Source: a bacterium (lineage in GTDB: Bacteria; Desulfobacterota; Binatia; DP-6). From it: DNA of 64,000 bases. Under the pieces are notes generated by a model. That model made no database searches, was not told the origin of the DNA, and worked only from the letters and a program-made list of their open reading frames with translations. The stretch is from NCBI GenBank assembly GCA_026129405.1, contig JAHCID010000003.1:371257-435256 (forward strand). Reading direction: 5' to 3'. How positions within the stretch are numbered: position 1 is the stretch's first letter; each line of letters begins with the position of its first letter. Positions 8,975 to 18,079 of this stretch are shown piece by piece. Position numbers and translations under genes: made by a program.

Positions 8975-10897
8975 ATGTGTGGCATCGCAGGTGAGCTCAG
9001 ACTGACCCTCGGCGAGCGGCCCAGCCGCGAGCGGGTCCGCGCCATGAACGACGTCATGGTGCACCGCGGGCCGGACTCGTTCGGCGAGTACACGAACGCC
9101 GAGGTCGCGCTCGGCATGCGACGCCTCGCCATCATGGACGTCGCCGGCGGGCAGCAGCCGCTCGGCAACGAGGACGGCAGCGTGCAGGTCGTCTGCAACG
9201 GGGAGATCTACAACGCCCCGGCGCTCACCGCGGAGCTGCTCGCGCGCGGACACCACCTGAAGACGCGCTCGGACGTCGAGGTCATCGCCCACCTCTACGA
9301 GGAGAAGGGGCTCGACGTCGCGCAGCACCTCGACGGCATGTTCGCGTTCGCGATCTGGGACGCGAAGGCGCATCGGCTGATCCTCGGACGCGACCGCACG
9401 GGCATCAAGCCGCTGTACCTGACCCGCATCGGCGACCGTCTCGCCTGGGGCTCGGAGCTGAAGTGCCTCCTCGCCGGCGGGCTCGATCCGCGCCTCGACC
9501 ACCAGGCGCTGCACGACTACCTCACCCTCGGCTACGTCGCCGGGCCGACGAGCATCCTCGACGGCGTCTGGCAGCTCCCCGCCGGCTGCATCCTGATCGC
9601 CGAGCCCGGCAAGACCGACGCCGTGCGCACCGTCCCGTACTGGACGCTGGCCGGCCACGCCGCCGACGCGCAGCGCAGCGACGCCGACTGGGAGACCGAG
9701 CTCGAGGCGACGCTCGAGGGCGCGGTCCGGAGCCACCTCATGAGCGACGTGCCGCTCGGCGTGTTCCTCTCCGGCGGGCTCGATTCCGGCTCGATCGTCG
9801 CGCTCATGTCCGAGCTCGGCGTCAGCCCGATCCGCACCTTCACGATCGGCTTCGAGGAGAAGAGCTTCAGCGAGGCCGACACGGCGCGCGAGGTCGCCAC
9901 GCGCTACGGCACGCAGCACCACGAGCTGATCGTCCGCCCCGACGCCGTCAGCCTGCTGCCGAAGCTCGTGCAGCACTTCGACGAGCCCTTCGCCGATTCG
10001 TCGGCGATCCCGGTCTACCACGTCTCCGAGCTCGCCCGCCGTCACGTCACCGTCGTCCTCTCCGGCGAGGGGGGGGACGAGATGCTCGCCGGCTACGAAA
10101 CCTATCGCGCCTGGAAGATCGCCTCGGCCTACGCGCGCCTGCCGCGCTGGATCGGTGCGGGGCTGATCCCCGCCGCGGCGCGCCTGCTGCCGGTCTCGCA
10201 CGCAAAGGTCAGCTTCGACTACAAGGCCAAGCGCTTCACCACGGGCGCGTACCTGCCGCCGGCGAGCGCGCACCTGTGGTGGAAGACGATCCTCGACGAA
10301 GACATGAAGGCCGCTCTCTACGGCTCGCCCAAGCCCGGGATCACGCCCACCGCGCGCCTGTTCGAGTCGCTGTGGCGCGAGGACGCCGGCGACGGCCTCG
10401 ATCGTCTCCAGTACGTCGACACCGCGCTCTATCTCCCCGCGGACATCCTCGTGAAGGTCGATCGCATGAGCATGGCGCACTCGCTCGAGGCGCGCGTGCC
10501 GTTCCTCGACCGCAGCATGATGGAGCTCTCGCGCCGTCTGCCGTCGCGGCTGCGCATGAAGGGGCTCAACACGAAGTGGCTCCTGCGCCGCATCATGAAG
10601 GACCGCCTGCCGGCGTCGGTGCTCCAGGGCAAGAAGCGCGGCTTCAACGTGCCGATGCCGGCCTGGCTCGCGGGCAACCTGCGGGAGTTCACGCGCGACG
10701 TCCTCGGCGAGGACCGCGTGCGCCGTCAGGGCCTCTTCCAACCGGCCGCGGTGCAGCGGCTGATCGACGAGCACACCGGCCGCGTGCGCGACCACAGCCG
10801 CGCCATCTGGACGCTTCTCGTGCTCTCGGTGTGGCAGGACGAAGTGCTCGGCACCGGGACGGCAGCCGCCCGCCGCGCCGCCGCGGCATCCGCGTGA
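8975..10897 (+). CDS. asnB: Asparagine synthetase-like glutamine amidotransferase
   Basis: This 640-aa class II amidotransferase begins MCGIAGEL, so Cys2 is free as the glutaminase nucleophile. The synthetase half has the PP-loop SGGLDSGS, then SGEGGDE and RVPFLDR. It transfers ammonia from glutamine to an AMP-activated carboxylate. In polysaccharide clusters such AsnB homologues (including the exosortase-A-associated amidotransferase type) are thought to amidate uronic acids rather than make free asparagine. That role is inferred from context. It starts 11 bases after the deacetylase. Confidence 0.88.
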   Translation: MCGIAGELRLTLGERPSRERVRAMNDVMVHRGPDSFGEYTNAEVALGMRRLAIMDVAGGQQPLGNEDGSVQVVCNGEIYNAPALTAELLARGHHLKTRSDVEVIAHLYEEKGLDVAQHLDGMFAFAIWDAKAHRLILGRDRTGIKPLYLTRIGDRLAWGSELKCLLAGGLDPRLDHQALHDYLTLGYVAGPTSILDGVWQLPAGCILIAEPGKTDAVRTVPYWTLAGHAADAQRSDADWETELEATLEGAVRSHLMSDVPLGVFLSGGLDSGSIVALMSELGVSPIRTFTIGFEEKSFSEADTAREVATRYGTQHHELIVRPDAVSLLPKLVQHFDEPFADSSAIPVYHVSELARRHVTVVLSGEGGDEMLAGYETYRAWKIASAYARLPRWIGAGLIPAAARLLPVSHAKVSFDYKAKRFTTGAYLPPASAHLWWKTILDEDMKAALYGSPKPGITPTARLFESLWREDAGDGLDRLQYVDTALYLPADILVKVDRMSMAHSLEARVPFLDRSMMELSRRLPSRLRMKGLNTKWLLRRIMKDRLPASVLQGKKRGFNVPMPAWLAGNLREFTRDVLGEDRVRRQGLFQPAAVQRLIDEHTGRVRDHSRAIWTLLVLSVWQDEVLGTGTAAARRAAAASA

Positions 10898-12828
10898 ACG
10901 GACGTCAGATCAAGGGAACGGAGAACCAGCACGTGATCGCCCTCGAAGCCACGGAGATCAAGGTCGCGGAGCCCGCCGGGGCTCCCCGCGATCTCGGGCT
11001 CAAGCCCGATTCGAGCCTGAGCCGCTGGTGGCAGATCGCCCTGGCGGCGTTCGGGCTGCTGCTGACGCTTCCGGTCGCGCTCGCCATCGCGGCTGCGACC
11101 AAGCTCACGAGCCGCGGGCCGGTCCTCTACAAGGGAACCCGCATCGGGCGCGGCATGACGCCGTTCTCGATCTACAAGTTCCGCACGCTCCTGGTCGACG
11201 CCGAGCAGCGCATCGGCGCGCGCCTGCTGACCCCGGGCGACCCGCTCTACACGCCGGTCGGCCGCTTCCTCAAGAAGACCAAGCTCGACGAGATCCCGCA
11301 GCTCTGGAACGTGATCCGCGGCGACATGAACATGGTCGGTCCGCGTCCGATCCGTCCCGTGTTCCTCGCCACCTCGTTGCGCGAGATCCCGAGCTACTCG
11401 GCGCGCTTCACCGTGCGCCCCGGCATGACCGGCCTGGCGCAGCTGCGCGGCGGCTACTTCACGCACCCGCGCGACAAGCTGCGCTACGACATCCTCTACA
11501 TCCGCAACCGCAATCTGTGGCTCGACCTGAAGCTCATCGTCGGCACGTTCGTGAAGCTCGCGAACCGCTGGCTGACGCTCGGCCTCCTGCTCGCGCTGGT
11601 GTTCCTCTGCGCGTCCTTCGTGCCGGCGATCTTCCGCTCGCCGTTCGAGCTCGAGATCGGCGGCTTCCACCTCTCGCCCTTCGAGGCCCTCGGCCTGCTG
11701 GTCGCCGCGGCAGCGCTGGTGCAGCAGATCCCGGCGCACCGCCTCTATCTCTACCAGACCCCGACCAACCGGCCGATCGCCTGCTTCCTGCTCTTCTCGA
11801 TCCTCGCCGGCCTGGTCGGCGGCGACCTCGTCCCGCGCCTGCGCGACGTCGCCTACTTCAGTGCCTCGGGCTTCCTCCTGCTCCTGCTCGTGGTCAGCGG
11901 CGACATGAACGCGTCGTTCGCCCGCCGGGCCACGCGCCTCGTGGCGCTGGCCGCGGTCTCGGTCGCCCTCGTCGGCATCCTGCAGCTCGTCCTGCAGACG
12001 CACGGCAGTGAGGACGGCACGGGCGGCATCCCGCGCGTCGTGTCGACGCTGGGGAGCCCGGTCGTGCTCGCCGCATACCTGGTGCTGGGCCTGCCGCTGG
12101 TGCTCGTCGAGCTGGTCTCGGCCGAGCGGCGGGAGGAGCGCGACTTCTGGCTCATCTGCAGCACCCTCGTGCTGGTCGCGGTGATCCTCACCCAGACCCG
12201 CACCTCGCTCCTGGCGCTGTGGGTCACGGCGGCGCTGTTCACCTGGCGCGTCTCGCGGCGCTCGTTCCGCCTCGTCCTCGGTGCGGCGATCGGCTTTCTC
12301 GCCGTCCTCGTGGTGACGGGCGCGTTCCGCCTCTCGCCGACCGACGTCGGCGCCGAGCTCCAGCGCCGGGTGACCGTCACCGCGGCCACCGTCTCGGAGG
12401 AGGCGCGCTCGCTGCGCGGCTTCATCGGCACCGACCCGGGCAAGGGCGCCGTCGCCATGGTCAACGTGAACCGCGGCCCCGACGAGGAGCCCGAGGCGAT
12501 GCGCAACGAGAACATGCACCTGACGCTCGTGCTGCGCACCGGCTTCATCGGCTGGGCGCTCATGATGTGGGTCATCGGCGCGGCGCTCGCGGGCATCTAC
12601 CGCGGCAGCCGCATCGTGCGCGACGACCGTCTCTCGCTGGTCCTCTGGGCGATCTTCTCGTCCGGCGTGGGCTTCCTGCTGTCGATGAGCAACTTCAACG
12701 CCTTCTACAACCCCACGATCCAGATCCTCTTCTGGGGCCTCCTCGGCATCGGGCTCGCCATCGTCACCCACTTCGCGGGACGCCGCCCGACCTTCAACGT
12801 CATCTACCGCTTCGGGCAGGGGGACTGA
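10894..12828 (+). CDS. Fusion of initiating sugar transferase (WcaJ/WbaP type) and O-antigen ligase-like domain
   Basis: The single 644-aa reading frame joins two membrane enzymes. Residues about 45-225 form a bacterial sugar transferase (monotopic phosphoglycosyl transferase): an N-terminal hydrophobic hairpin, then GPVLYKG, YKFRTL, TKLDEIPQLWNV, MVGPRP and RPGMTGLAQLRG. Residues about 230-644 form a second polytopic domain with roughly ten helices and TQTRTSLLALW, typical of O-antigen ligase/Wzy proteins. The first half would load a sugar phosphate onto undecaprenyl phosphate; the second would polymerise or ligate the product. GTG 10894 overlaps the asnB stop (GTGA). GTG 10933, preceded by GGAACGGAG, is an alternative start. 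No internal stop separates the halves. Confidence 0.85.
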   Translation: MNGRQIKGTENQHVIALEATEIKVAEPAGAPRDLGLKPDSSLSRWWQIALAAFGLLLTLPVALAIAAATKLTSRGPVLYKGTRIGRGMTPFSIYKFRTLLVDAEQRIGARLLTPGDPLYTPVGRFLKKTKLDEIPQLWNVIRGDMNMVGPRPIRPVFLATSLREIPSYSARFTVRPGMTGLAQLRGGYFTHPRDKLRYDILYIRNRNLWLDLKLIVGTFVKLANRWLTLGLLLALVFLCASFVPAIFRSPFELEIGGFHLSPFEALGLLVAAAALVQQIPAHRLYLYQTPTNRPIACFLLFSILAGLVGGDLVPRLRDVAYFSASGFLLLLLVVSGDMNASFARRATRLVALAAVSVALVGILQLVLQTHGSEDGTGGIPRVVSTLGSPVVLAAYLVLGLPLVLVELVSAERREERDFWLICSTLVLVAVILTQTRTSLLALWVTAALFTWRVSRRSFRLVLGAAIGFLAVLVVTGAFRLSPTDVGAELQRRVTVTAATVSEEARSLRGFIGTDPGKGAVAMVNVNRGPDEEPEAMRNENMHLTLVLRTGFIGWALMMWVIGAALAGIYRGSRIVRDDRLSLVLWAIFSSGVGFLLSMSNFNAFYNPTIQILFWGLLGIGLAIVTHFAGRRPTFNVIYRFGQGD

Positions 12829-12829
12829 G

Positions 12830-14812
12830 ATGGACGTGCGACGCCATCTCGGCGGCGCCCTGCGGGGCGCGGCGCTCGGCCTCGTAGCCGGCGCGCTCTG
12901 GTTCACCATCGAAGCGGTCGCGGGCTGGGCGGCGGGCAGCTTCCTGCCCGCCGGCGTGATCCAGAAGCTCGCGCTGCTCGACCTCGGCCTCGGGGCCGCG
13001 GCCGGGCTCCTCGTCGGGCTCGCGCTGCCGGGGCTGCGGGGCGGGGCGCTCGCGCTCGGCATCGCCGCGTTCTACGGCCTGCTGCGCGTGTACGCGCCGC
13101 CGGGCTACGGCGCCGAAGCGGTGTACGTGGTCGCCGCCGTCGCCGCCTGCGCGGCCGGCATCCGTCTCCTCGGCAGCGGCGCAGGCGGGCTCCTCGGCTT
13201 CGTCCACGTGAGTCTCCTCGCCACCGCCGCGCTCGTCATCCTCGAGATCGGCAGCCAGGAGGTCCGCGCCGCGCTGCGCGGGATGCGGCTGCCGCTGGTG
13301 GTCGCGGCGGTCCCGGTGCTCGCCGTGCTCGTCGATCGGCTGCTCGCGTTCGGCCTGCGCTCGCGCGCGGCGCGGCTCGGCGTCGAGCTCACCGCGGGAC
13401 TGGTTGCGGCCTTCGTGCTCGGCCGTCCGCTCACGACGACGCCGCTCGAGCAGACGCTCGTGACGGCGGTGCCGCCCCCGGCCGGGACGCCCGACGTCTT
13501 CCTCGTCTCGTTCGACACCACCCGCGCCGATCACCTCTCGCTCTACGGCTACGAGCGCGAGACCTCGCCGCGGCTCACCGAGTTCGCCAAGGACGCCCTC
13601 GTCTTCACGCAGGCGCGCTCCACCGCCGGCTGGACGCTGCCCGGCCACGCCTCGATGCTGACGGGCCTCTACCCGAACAAGCACGGCGCGCACCTCGCCG
13701 GCGGCTGGCTCGGCGGGCAGTCGATCGACGGGCGCCGCAACGTCGCCTACCCGCTGAAGCCCGACAAGACCACCGTCACCGAGCTGCTGCGCGACCGCGG
13801 CTACAGCACCGGGGCGTTCATCGCCAACTTCTCCTACCTCTACCGCGATTTCGGCCTCTCGCAGGGCTTCCAGCACTACGACGACGCCCCCGGGCTGCTG
13901 CTGCGCTTCGAGCCCGCCGCGATCCGCTTCGCCCGCCGCTTCGCCCCGGGCTTCTGCCTGAAGCCCTTCCGCTCGGCGCGCCAGATCAACGCCGCCGCGC
14001 TCGAGTGGCTCGACGTCGCCCCGAAGGGCCGCCCGGCCTTCATGTTCCTCAACTACATGGAGCCGCATCAGCCCTGGCTCGCGCCGGCGCCGCACGACAA
14101 GTGGGTGTGGGGGCTGCCCGAGGCCCACGAGCTGGCGCAGCGCAACCTCTATACGCACGAGGTGAAGGACTTCACGGCGGACGAGATCGGCTTCATCACC
14201 GCCAACTACGACGGCCAGGTCGCGGCCATGGACGAGGCCTTCGCCGAGCTCATCGAGGCCCTGCGCGCCCGCGGCCGCCTCGACAACGCCCTCATCATCG
14301 TCACCTCCGATCACGGCGAGCTGCTCGGCGACCACGGCCAGGTCGGCCACATGGGACGCATGCTCTACGAGGGCCTGCTGCACATCCCGATGATCGTCCG
14401 CTTCCCCGGCGCCGATCGCCCGATGGGCACCACCGATCGCCACGTCCAGAACCTCGACGTGACTCCCACCGTCCTCGAGATCGCCGGCGTGCCGGTGCCC
14501 GAGGACGTGCAGGGCCGCGACGTCCGCACCGTCGAGCGTCCCAGCTTCGCGGAAGAGGACATCAACCCGTTCCTCGTCGCCGAGTACGGCGAGTTCTACG
14601 ACCGCGCCACCCGCGTCCTGTTCGAGGGCAGCTGGAAGCTCATCACGACGTCGCGCGGCGAGAAGAAGCTCTTCGACCTCGCCCGCGATCCGGGCGAGAC
14701 GCGCGATCTCGGCGCCGAGGAGCCGGACCGCCTGGCCGCGATGTCCCGTCGCCTCGAGGCGGCCATGCCGACGCGCGTGGCGGCCGCCAACCCCGACCAG
14801 CAGGTGAACTGA
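12830..14812 (+). CDS. Membrane sulfatase-superfamily hydrolase/transferase with Thr at the nucleophile position
   Basis: The 660-aa protein has an N-terminal part of about 200 residues with several membrane helices. An alkaline-phosphatase-superfamily domain follows (SFDTTRADHLSLYGY, later TSDHGELLGDHG for metal binding). In true sulfatases the segment before the conserved MLTGLYP reads C/S-x-P-x-R and Cys/Ser becomes formylglycine. Here it is WTLPGHASMLTG, with Thr269 in place of Cys and His in place of Arg. That favours a phospho- or sulfo-group transfer enzyme using Thr, as in LtaS/EptA-type phosphotransferases. It may decorate the polysaccharide. It starts one base after the fusion gene ends. 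Confidence 0.78.
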   Translation: MDVRRHLGGALRGAALGLVAGALWFTIEAVAGWAAGSFLPAGVIQKLALLDLGLGAAAGLLVGLALPGLRGGALALGIAAFYGLLRVYAPPGYGAEAVYVVAAVAACAAGIRLLGSGAGGLLGFVHVSLLATAALVILEIGSQEVRAALRGMRLPLVVAAVPVLAVLVDRLLAFGLRSRAARLGVELTAGLVAAFVLGRPLTTTPLEQTLVTAVPPPAGTPDVFLVSFDTTRADHLSLYGYERETSPRLTEFAKDALVFTQARSTAGWTLPGHASMLTGLYPNKHGAHLAGGWLGGQSIDGRRNVAYPLKPDKTTVTELLRDRGYSTGAFIANFSYLYRDFGLSQGFQHYDDAPGLLLRFEPAAIRFARRFAPGFCLKPFRSARQINAAALEWLDVAPKGRPAFMFLNYMEPHQPWLAPAPHDKWVWGLPEAHELAQRNLYTHEVKDFTADEIGFITANYDGQVAAMDEAFAELIEALRARGRLDNALIIVTSDHGELLGDHGQVGHMGRMLYEGLLHIPMIVRFPGADRPMGTTDRHVQNLDVTPTVLEIAGVPVPEDVQGRDVRTVERPSFAEEDINPFLVAEYGEFYDRATRVLFEGSWKLITTSRGEKKLFDLARDPGETRDLGAEEPDRLAAMSRRLEAAMPTRVAAANPDQQVN

Positions 14813-14815
14813 TCC

Positions 14816-15910
14816 ATGGCTTCCAACGGACACGCCAACGCATCCCAGCCCGCCAACGGCGGCGGCCGCGTCACCAGCATCGCCCGCTGGCTGTCGCGCA
14901 AGAAGCAGCCGCAGGCGCAGCCGGCCCCGAAGGTGTCGGTCGTGATGCCGGTCTACAACGCCGAGTCGACGCTGGCGGAGTGCCTCACGCGGCTGCACCA
15001 GTCGAGCTTCGGCGACTTCGAGACCATCATGGTCGACGACGGCTCCACCGACGGCTCGCGCGCCATCGCCGCGGGCTTCCCGGTGAAGATCGTCCCCTCG
15101 TCGGGACGCGTCGGCCCGGCCGCGGCGCGCAACCTCGGCGCGCGCGTGGCCACCGGCGACATCCTCTTCTTCATCGACTCCGACGTCATGGTCCGTCCCG
15201 ACACGCTCGATCTCCTCGCCCGCGGCTTCGAGGGCGGCGAGATCGACGGCTTCTGCGGCGTGCAGGCGGCGGAGATGCGCCACCGCAACCTCCCGAGCCA
15301 GTACAAGAACATCTGGATGCGCTGGACGTACCTGCGCAAGACCGGCGACGTGCCGCTGTTCTACACCACCGCCGCTGCGATCCGCCGCGAGACCTTCCTG
15401 CGCGTCGGCGGATTCGACGCCGCCTACGGTACGCCGAGCGTCGAGGACACCGCCTTCGGCCAGAAGCTCGCCCGGCTCGGCGTCCGGGTGCGCGTGCATC
15501 CCGAGCTCGAGGTCGAGCACGTGAAGCGGTACTCGCTCTGGGGCCTGCTGAAGGTCGACTTCATGCGCGCGGCGTCGATGGTGCGCCTGAAGCTGCGCCA
15601 TCCGAACGACCTCGGGCAGAACAACAGCTCGGTCCCGGGCGGCTTCATCGCCAGCATCCCGCTCACCGGGATCGCGGCGCTGCTGCTCGTCGCCGGGGCG
15701 ATCTTCGGCTCGTGGATCGTCGCCGGCCTCGGCGCGCTCGCGGCGCTCGGCGTCGTGGCCCTCAACACCGGCTTCCTCGGGGCGATCCGCGAGTCGGACG
15801 GCCTCGTGCGCGCCATCGCCTCGATCCCGCTGCTCTGGCTCGAGCTGCTGGTCTCGGGCCTCGGCGCGGCCGTGGGCTTCGCCACCTATCCCTTCGGCCG
15901 CCGCTACTGA
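14816..15910 (+). CDS. Glycosyltransferase family 2 with C-terminal membrane helices
   Basis: This 364-aa protein has an N-terminal Asn/Gln-rich stretch, then a GT-A catalytic domain (VVMPVYNAEST, VDDGSTDGS, FIDSDVMV as the DxD site, SVEDTAFG). Two or three hydrophobic segments lie at the C-terminus. It is probably an inverting transferase acting on a lipid-linked acceptor during repeat-unit assembly. It begins 3 bases after the sulfatase-like gene and is likely in the same transcript. Confidence 0.86.
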   Translation: MASNGHANASQPANGGGRVTSIARWLSRKKQPQAQPAPKVSVVMPVYNAESTLAECLTRLHQSSFGDFETIMVDDGSTDGSRAIAAGFPVKIVPSSGRVGPAAARNLGARVATGDILFFIDSDVMVRPDTLDLLARGFEGGEIDGFCGVQAAEMRHRNLPSQYKNIWMRWTYLRKTGDVPLFYTTAAAIRRETFLRVGGFDAAYGTPSVEDTAFGQKLARLGVRVRVHPELEVEHVKRYSLWGLLKVDFMRAASMVRLKLRHPNDLGQNNSSVPGGFIASIPLTGIAALLLVAGAIFGSWIVAGLGALAALGVVALNTGFLGAIRESDGLVRAIASIPLLWLELLVSGLGAAVGFATYPFGRRY

Positions 15911-15935
15911 GACGAATCGCTTCAAGGAGATCGCG

Positions 15936-17189
15936 ATGGGTTACCTCGACTACCTGCAGCACGGGAAGAAGATGTTCCGCAAGAAGGGCGAGCTTCCCGT
16001 GTACCTGGTGCAGTTCATCACCGACGCCTGCAACGCGAAGTGCAAGCACTGCCTGCTGGCGGACGGCGCCCACCCGGGGTGGGAAGAGCCGTCGATGACG
16101 TACCGCAAGCAGGAGCTGTCGCTCGAGGAGCTCGAGAAGATCACCGCCAGCTACGGCAAGGGCAGCCTGATGTTCCTCTTGCCGACGGGGGGCGAGCCGT
16201 TCCTGCGCAAGGACATCGGCGAGATCGTCAAGATTTGGCACAAGAACACCGGGGTGCGGAACGTCGGCATCCCGTCGAACGGCTCGACCACGGCGCGCAC
16301 GGTGGCGATCGTGAAGGACCTGGTGGAGAGCTGCCCGGACCTCGACCTGCACATCGACATCTCGCTCGACGGGGTGGGCGAGCTGCACGACGAGATCCGC
16401 GTCTTCCCGGGCCTCTTCAAGCGCTCGATCGAGACCTACAAGGCGCTGCGCGAGCTCGAGAAGCACTACAAGAACTTCTCGGTGCAGGTGGAGACGACGG
16501 TCTCCAAGCACAACGAGGACGTGCTGATCGAGAACTACGAGTGGTTCCGCACGCACCTCGACGTCGACACGGTCTTCACGCTGCTCACGCGCGGGTCGCC
16601 GAAGGAGCCGCTGGCGAAGTTCTTCGACGTCGAGAAGTACCAGGCGTACGCGGACCACATGGAGCGGGAGTACAAGTCGGGGTCACTGAGCGGCTACGAC
16701 CACTTCCCGTTCGCGGACTTCATCAACGCGAAGCGGATCGTGCGGCACAATCTGATTGCGAAGATCGCGCGCGAGAACACGTACCAGATTCCGTGCTACG
16801 CCGGGAACCTCGGCGGGGCGCTGTTCGCGAACGGCGACGTGTATCCGTGCGAGCTGCTGATCGACCGCAAGCTCGGGAACGTGCGCGAGGCGGACTACGA
16901 CTTCAAGCGGATCTGGTTCAGCCCCGCGGCGGACGCGACGCGGAAGTTCATCCGCGAGTCGAAGTGCTTCTGCACGTACGAGTGCTTCCTCACGGTGAAC
17001 ATCCTGTTCAACCCGCTGATGATGCCGGCGGTGCTGAAGGAGTGGTCGAGCCTCAAGATGCGCAAGATGTGGCGCAAGCTCACCGGCCACCAGCCCGTGC
17101 CCCGGGCGCAGCTCGGCACCTGCGGAACCGGAGCACCGGACGCCGCTTCCACCAACCCGGCGCCGGCACCGGCTCGCGCCAACGCCTGA
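15936..17189 (+). CDS. Radical SAM protein with C-terminal SPASM-like cysteines
   Basis: This 417-aa radical S-adenosylmethionine enzyme has the 4Fe-4S ligands Cys32-x3-Cys36-x2-Cys39 (ACNAKCKHC). A GGEPFL-like loop (PTGGEPFLRKD) binds SAM. Further cysteines near the C-terminus (PCYAGN, VYPCELL, KCFCTYECF) resemble a SPASM auxiliary-cluster domain. A strong ribosome site, AAGGAGA, precedes ATG 15936. Such enzymes modify peptides or sugars, or epimerise substrates. Here the position between two GT2 genes suggests sugar or lipid-carrier modification, but the substrate is unknown. Confidence 0.82.
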   Translation: MGYLDYLQHGKKMFRKKGELPVYLVQFITDACNAKCKHCLLADGAHPGWEEPSMTYRKQELSLEELEKITASYGKGSLMFLLPTGGEPFLRKDIGEIVKIWHKNTGVRNVGIPSNGSTTARTVAIVKDLVESCPDLDLHIDISLDGVGELHDEIRVFPGLFKRSIETYKALRELEKHYKNFSVQVETTVSKHNEDVLIENYEWFRTHLDVDTVFTLLTRGSPKEPLAKFFDVEKYQAYADHMEREYKSGSLSGYDHFPFADFINAKRIVRHNLIAKIARENTYQIPCYAGNLGGALFANGDVYPCELLIDRKLGNVREADYDFKRIWFSPAADATRKFIRESKCFCTYECFLTVNILFNPLMMPAVLKEWSSLKMRKMWRKLTGHQPVPRAQLGTCGTGAPDAASTNPAPAPARANA

Positions 17190-17219
17190 CGTTTCGCACC
17201 ACCCACCAGGAGGCTCCCC

Positions 17220-17990
17220 ATGTTCCGCGGCAAGCGCATCACCGTCGTCATCCCCTGCTACAACGAAGAAGAGGGCGTCCGCACCGTCATCGAGCAGATG
17301 CCCCCGATCGTCGACGAGATCCTCGTCGTCGACAACGCCTCGACCGACCGCACCGCCGAGGTCGCCCGCGAGCTCGGCGCCCGCGTCGTCCACGAGAGCC
17401 GCAAGGGCTACGGCCGCGCCTACCGCACCGGCTTCGAGAAGGCGCGCGGCGACATCATCGTCACCATGGACGGCGACGGCACCTACCCGCCGAACTCGAT
17501 CCCGCTGCTCCTCACCGTGCTGCTCGAGGAGAAGGTCGACTTCATGACCGCGCGCCGCTGGCGGTCGAAGAACGACAACTCGAAGAGCCCGCTGCGTCTC
17601 CTCGGCAACGCGATCCTCTCCAGCGTCACCATGGTCCTCTACCGCCGCTTCCTCATCGACTCGCAGTCGGGGATGTGGGTCTTCCGCCGCGACATCCTGC
17701 AGAAGATCGACCCGCAGTCGGACGGCATGGCGCTCTCGCAGGAGCTCAAGATCCTCGCCTTCACCCACCCGGACATCGTCTGCCTCGAGATGCCGATCTA
17801 CTACGGCGAGCGCGTCGGCGAGTCGAAGCTGAACCTCTGGCGCGACGGCTTCGGCAACCTCTGGCACCTCTTCAGCATGCGCTTCACGCTGCGCAGCCGG
17901 CAGCGCGCGATGACCCAGATCACGCCGCTGACGCCGGTGGCGCGCGAGGAGGAGTCGGTCGAGGAGCCGCGGGCGCGTCAGGCACCCTGA
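17220..17990 (+). CDS. Dolichyl-phosphate mannose synthase-like glycosyltransferase family 2
   Basis: This 256-aa GT-A enzyme of the DPM1/DPG type has VVIPCYNEEEGV near the N-terminus, VDNASTDRT, and TMDGDGTYPP (metal-binding DxD). It lacks long C-terminal membrane helices. It likely transfers a sugar from a nucleotide donor to polyprenyl phosphate, supplying the periplasmic steps of this cluster. CAGGAGG lies just upstream of ATG 17220. It is the last gene of the polysaccharide cluster. Confidence 0.86.
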   Translation: MFRGKRITVVIPCYNEEEGVRTVIEQMPPIVDEILVVDNASTDRTAEVARELGARVVHESRKGYGRAYRTGFEKARGDIIVTMDGDGTYPPNSIPLLLTVLLEEKVDFMTARRWRSKNDNSKSPLRLLGNAILSSVTMVLYRRFLIDSQSGMWVFRRDILQKIDPQSDGMALSQELKILAFTHPDIVCLEMPIYYGERVGESKLNLWRDGFGNLWHLFSMRFTLRSRQRAMTQITPLTPVAREEESVEEPRARQAP

Positions 17991-18029
17991 TCGGGGCGCC
18001 GCGTCGCGGTCGGTGGCGGCGAACACGGT

Positions 18030-18049
18030 CGGCCGGTGCCCACCGGCCG
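18030..18049 (+). terminator. Hairpin after the polysaccharide cluster
   Basis: A perfect 9-bp inverted repeat (CGGCCGGTG / CACCGGCCG) with a 2-base centre lies 40 bases after the last cluster gene. No T-run follows, so it is only a possible transcription end signal. Confidence 0.3.
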
Positions 18050-18079
18050 GCCACGGCCGTGCTCTCAGCCGCCCGCCGC

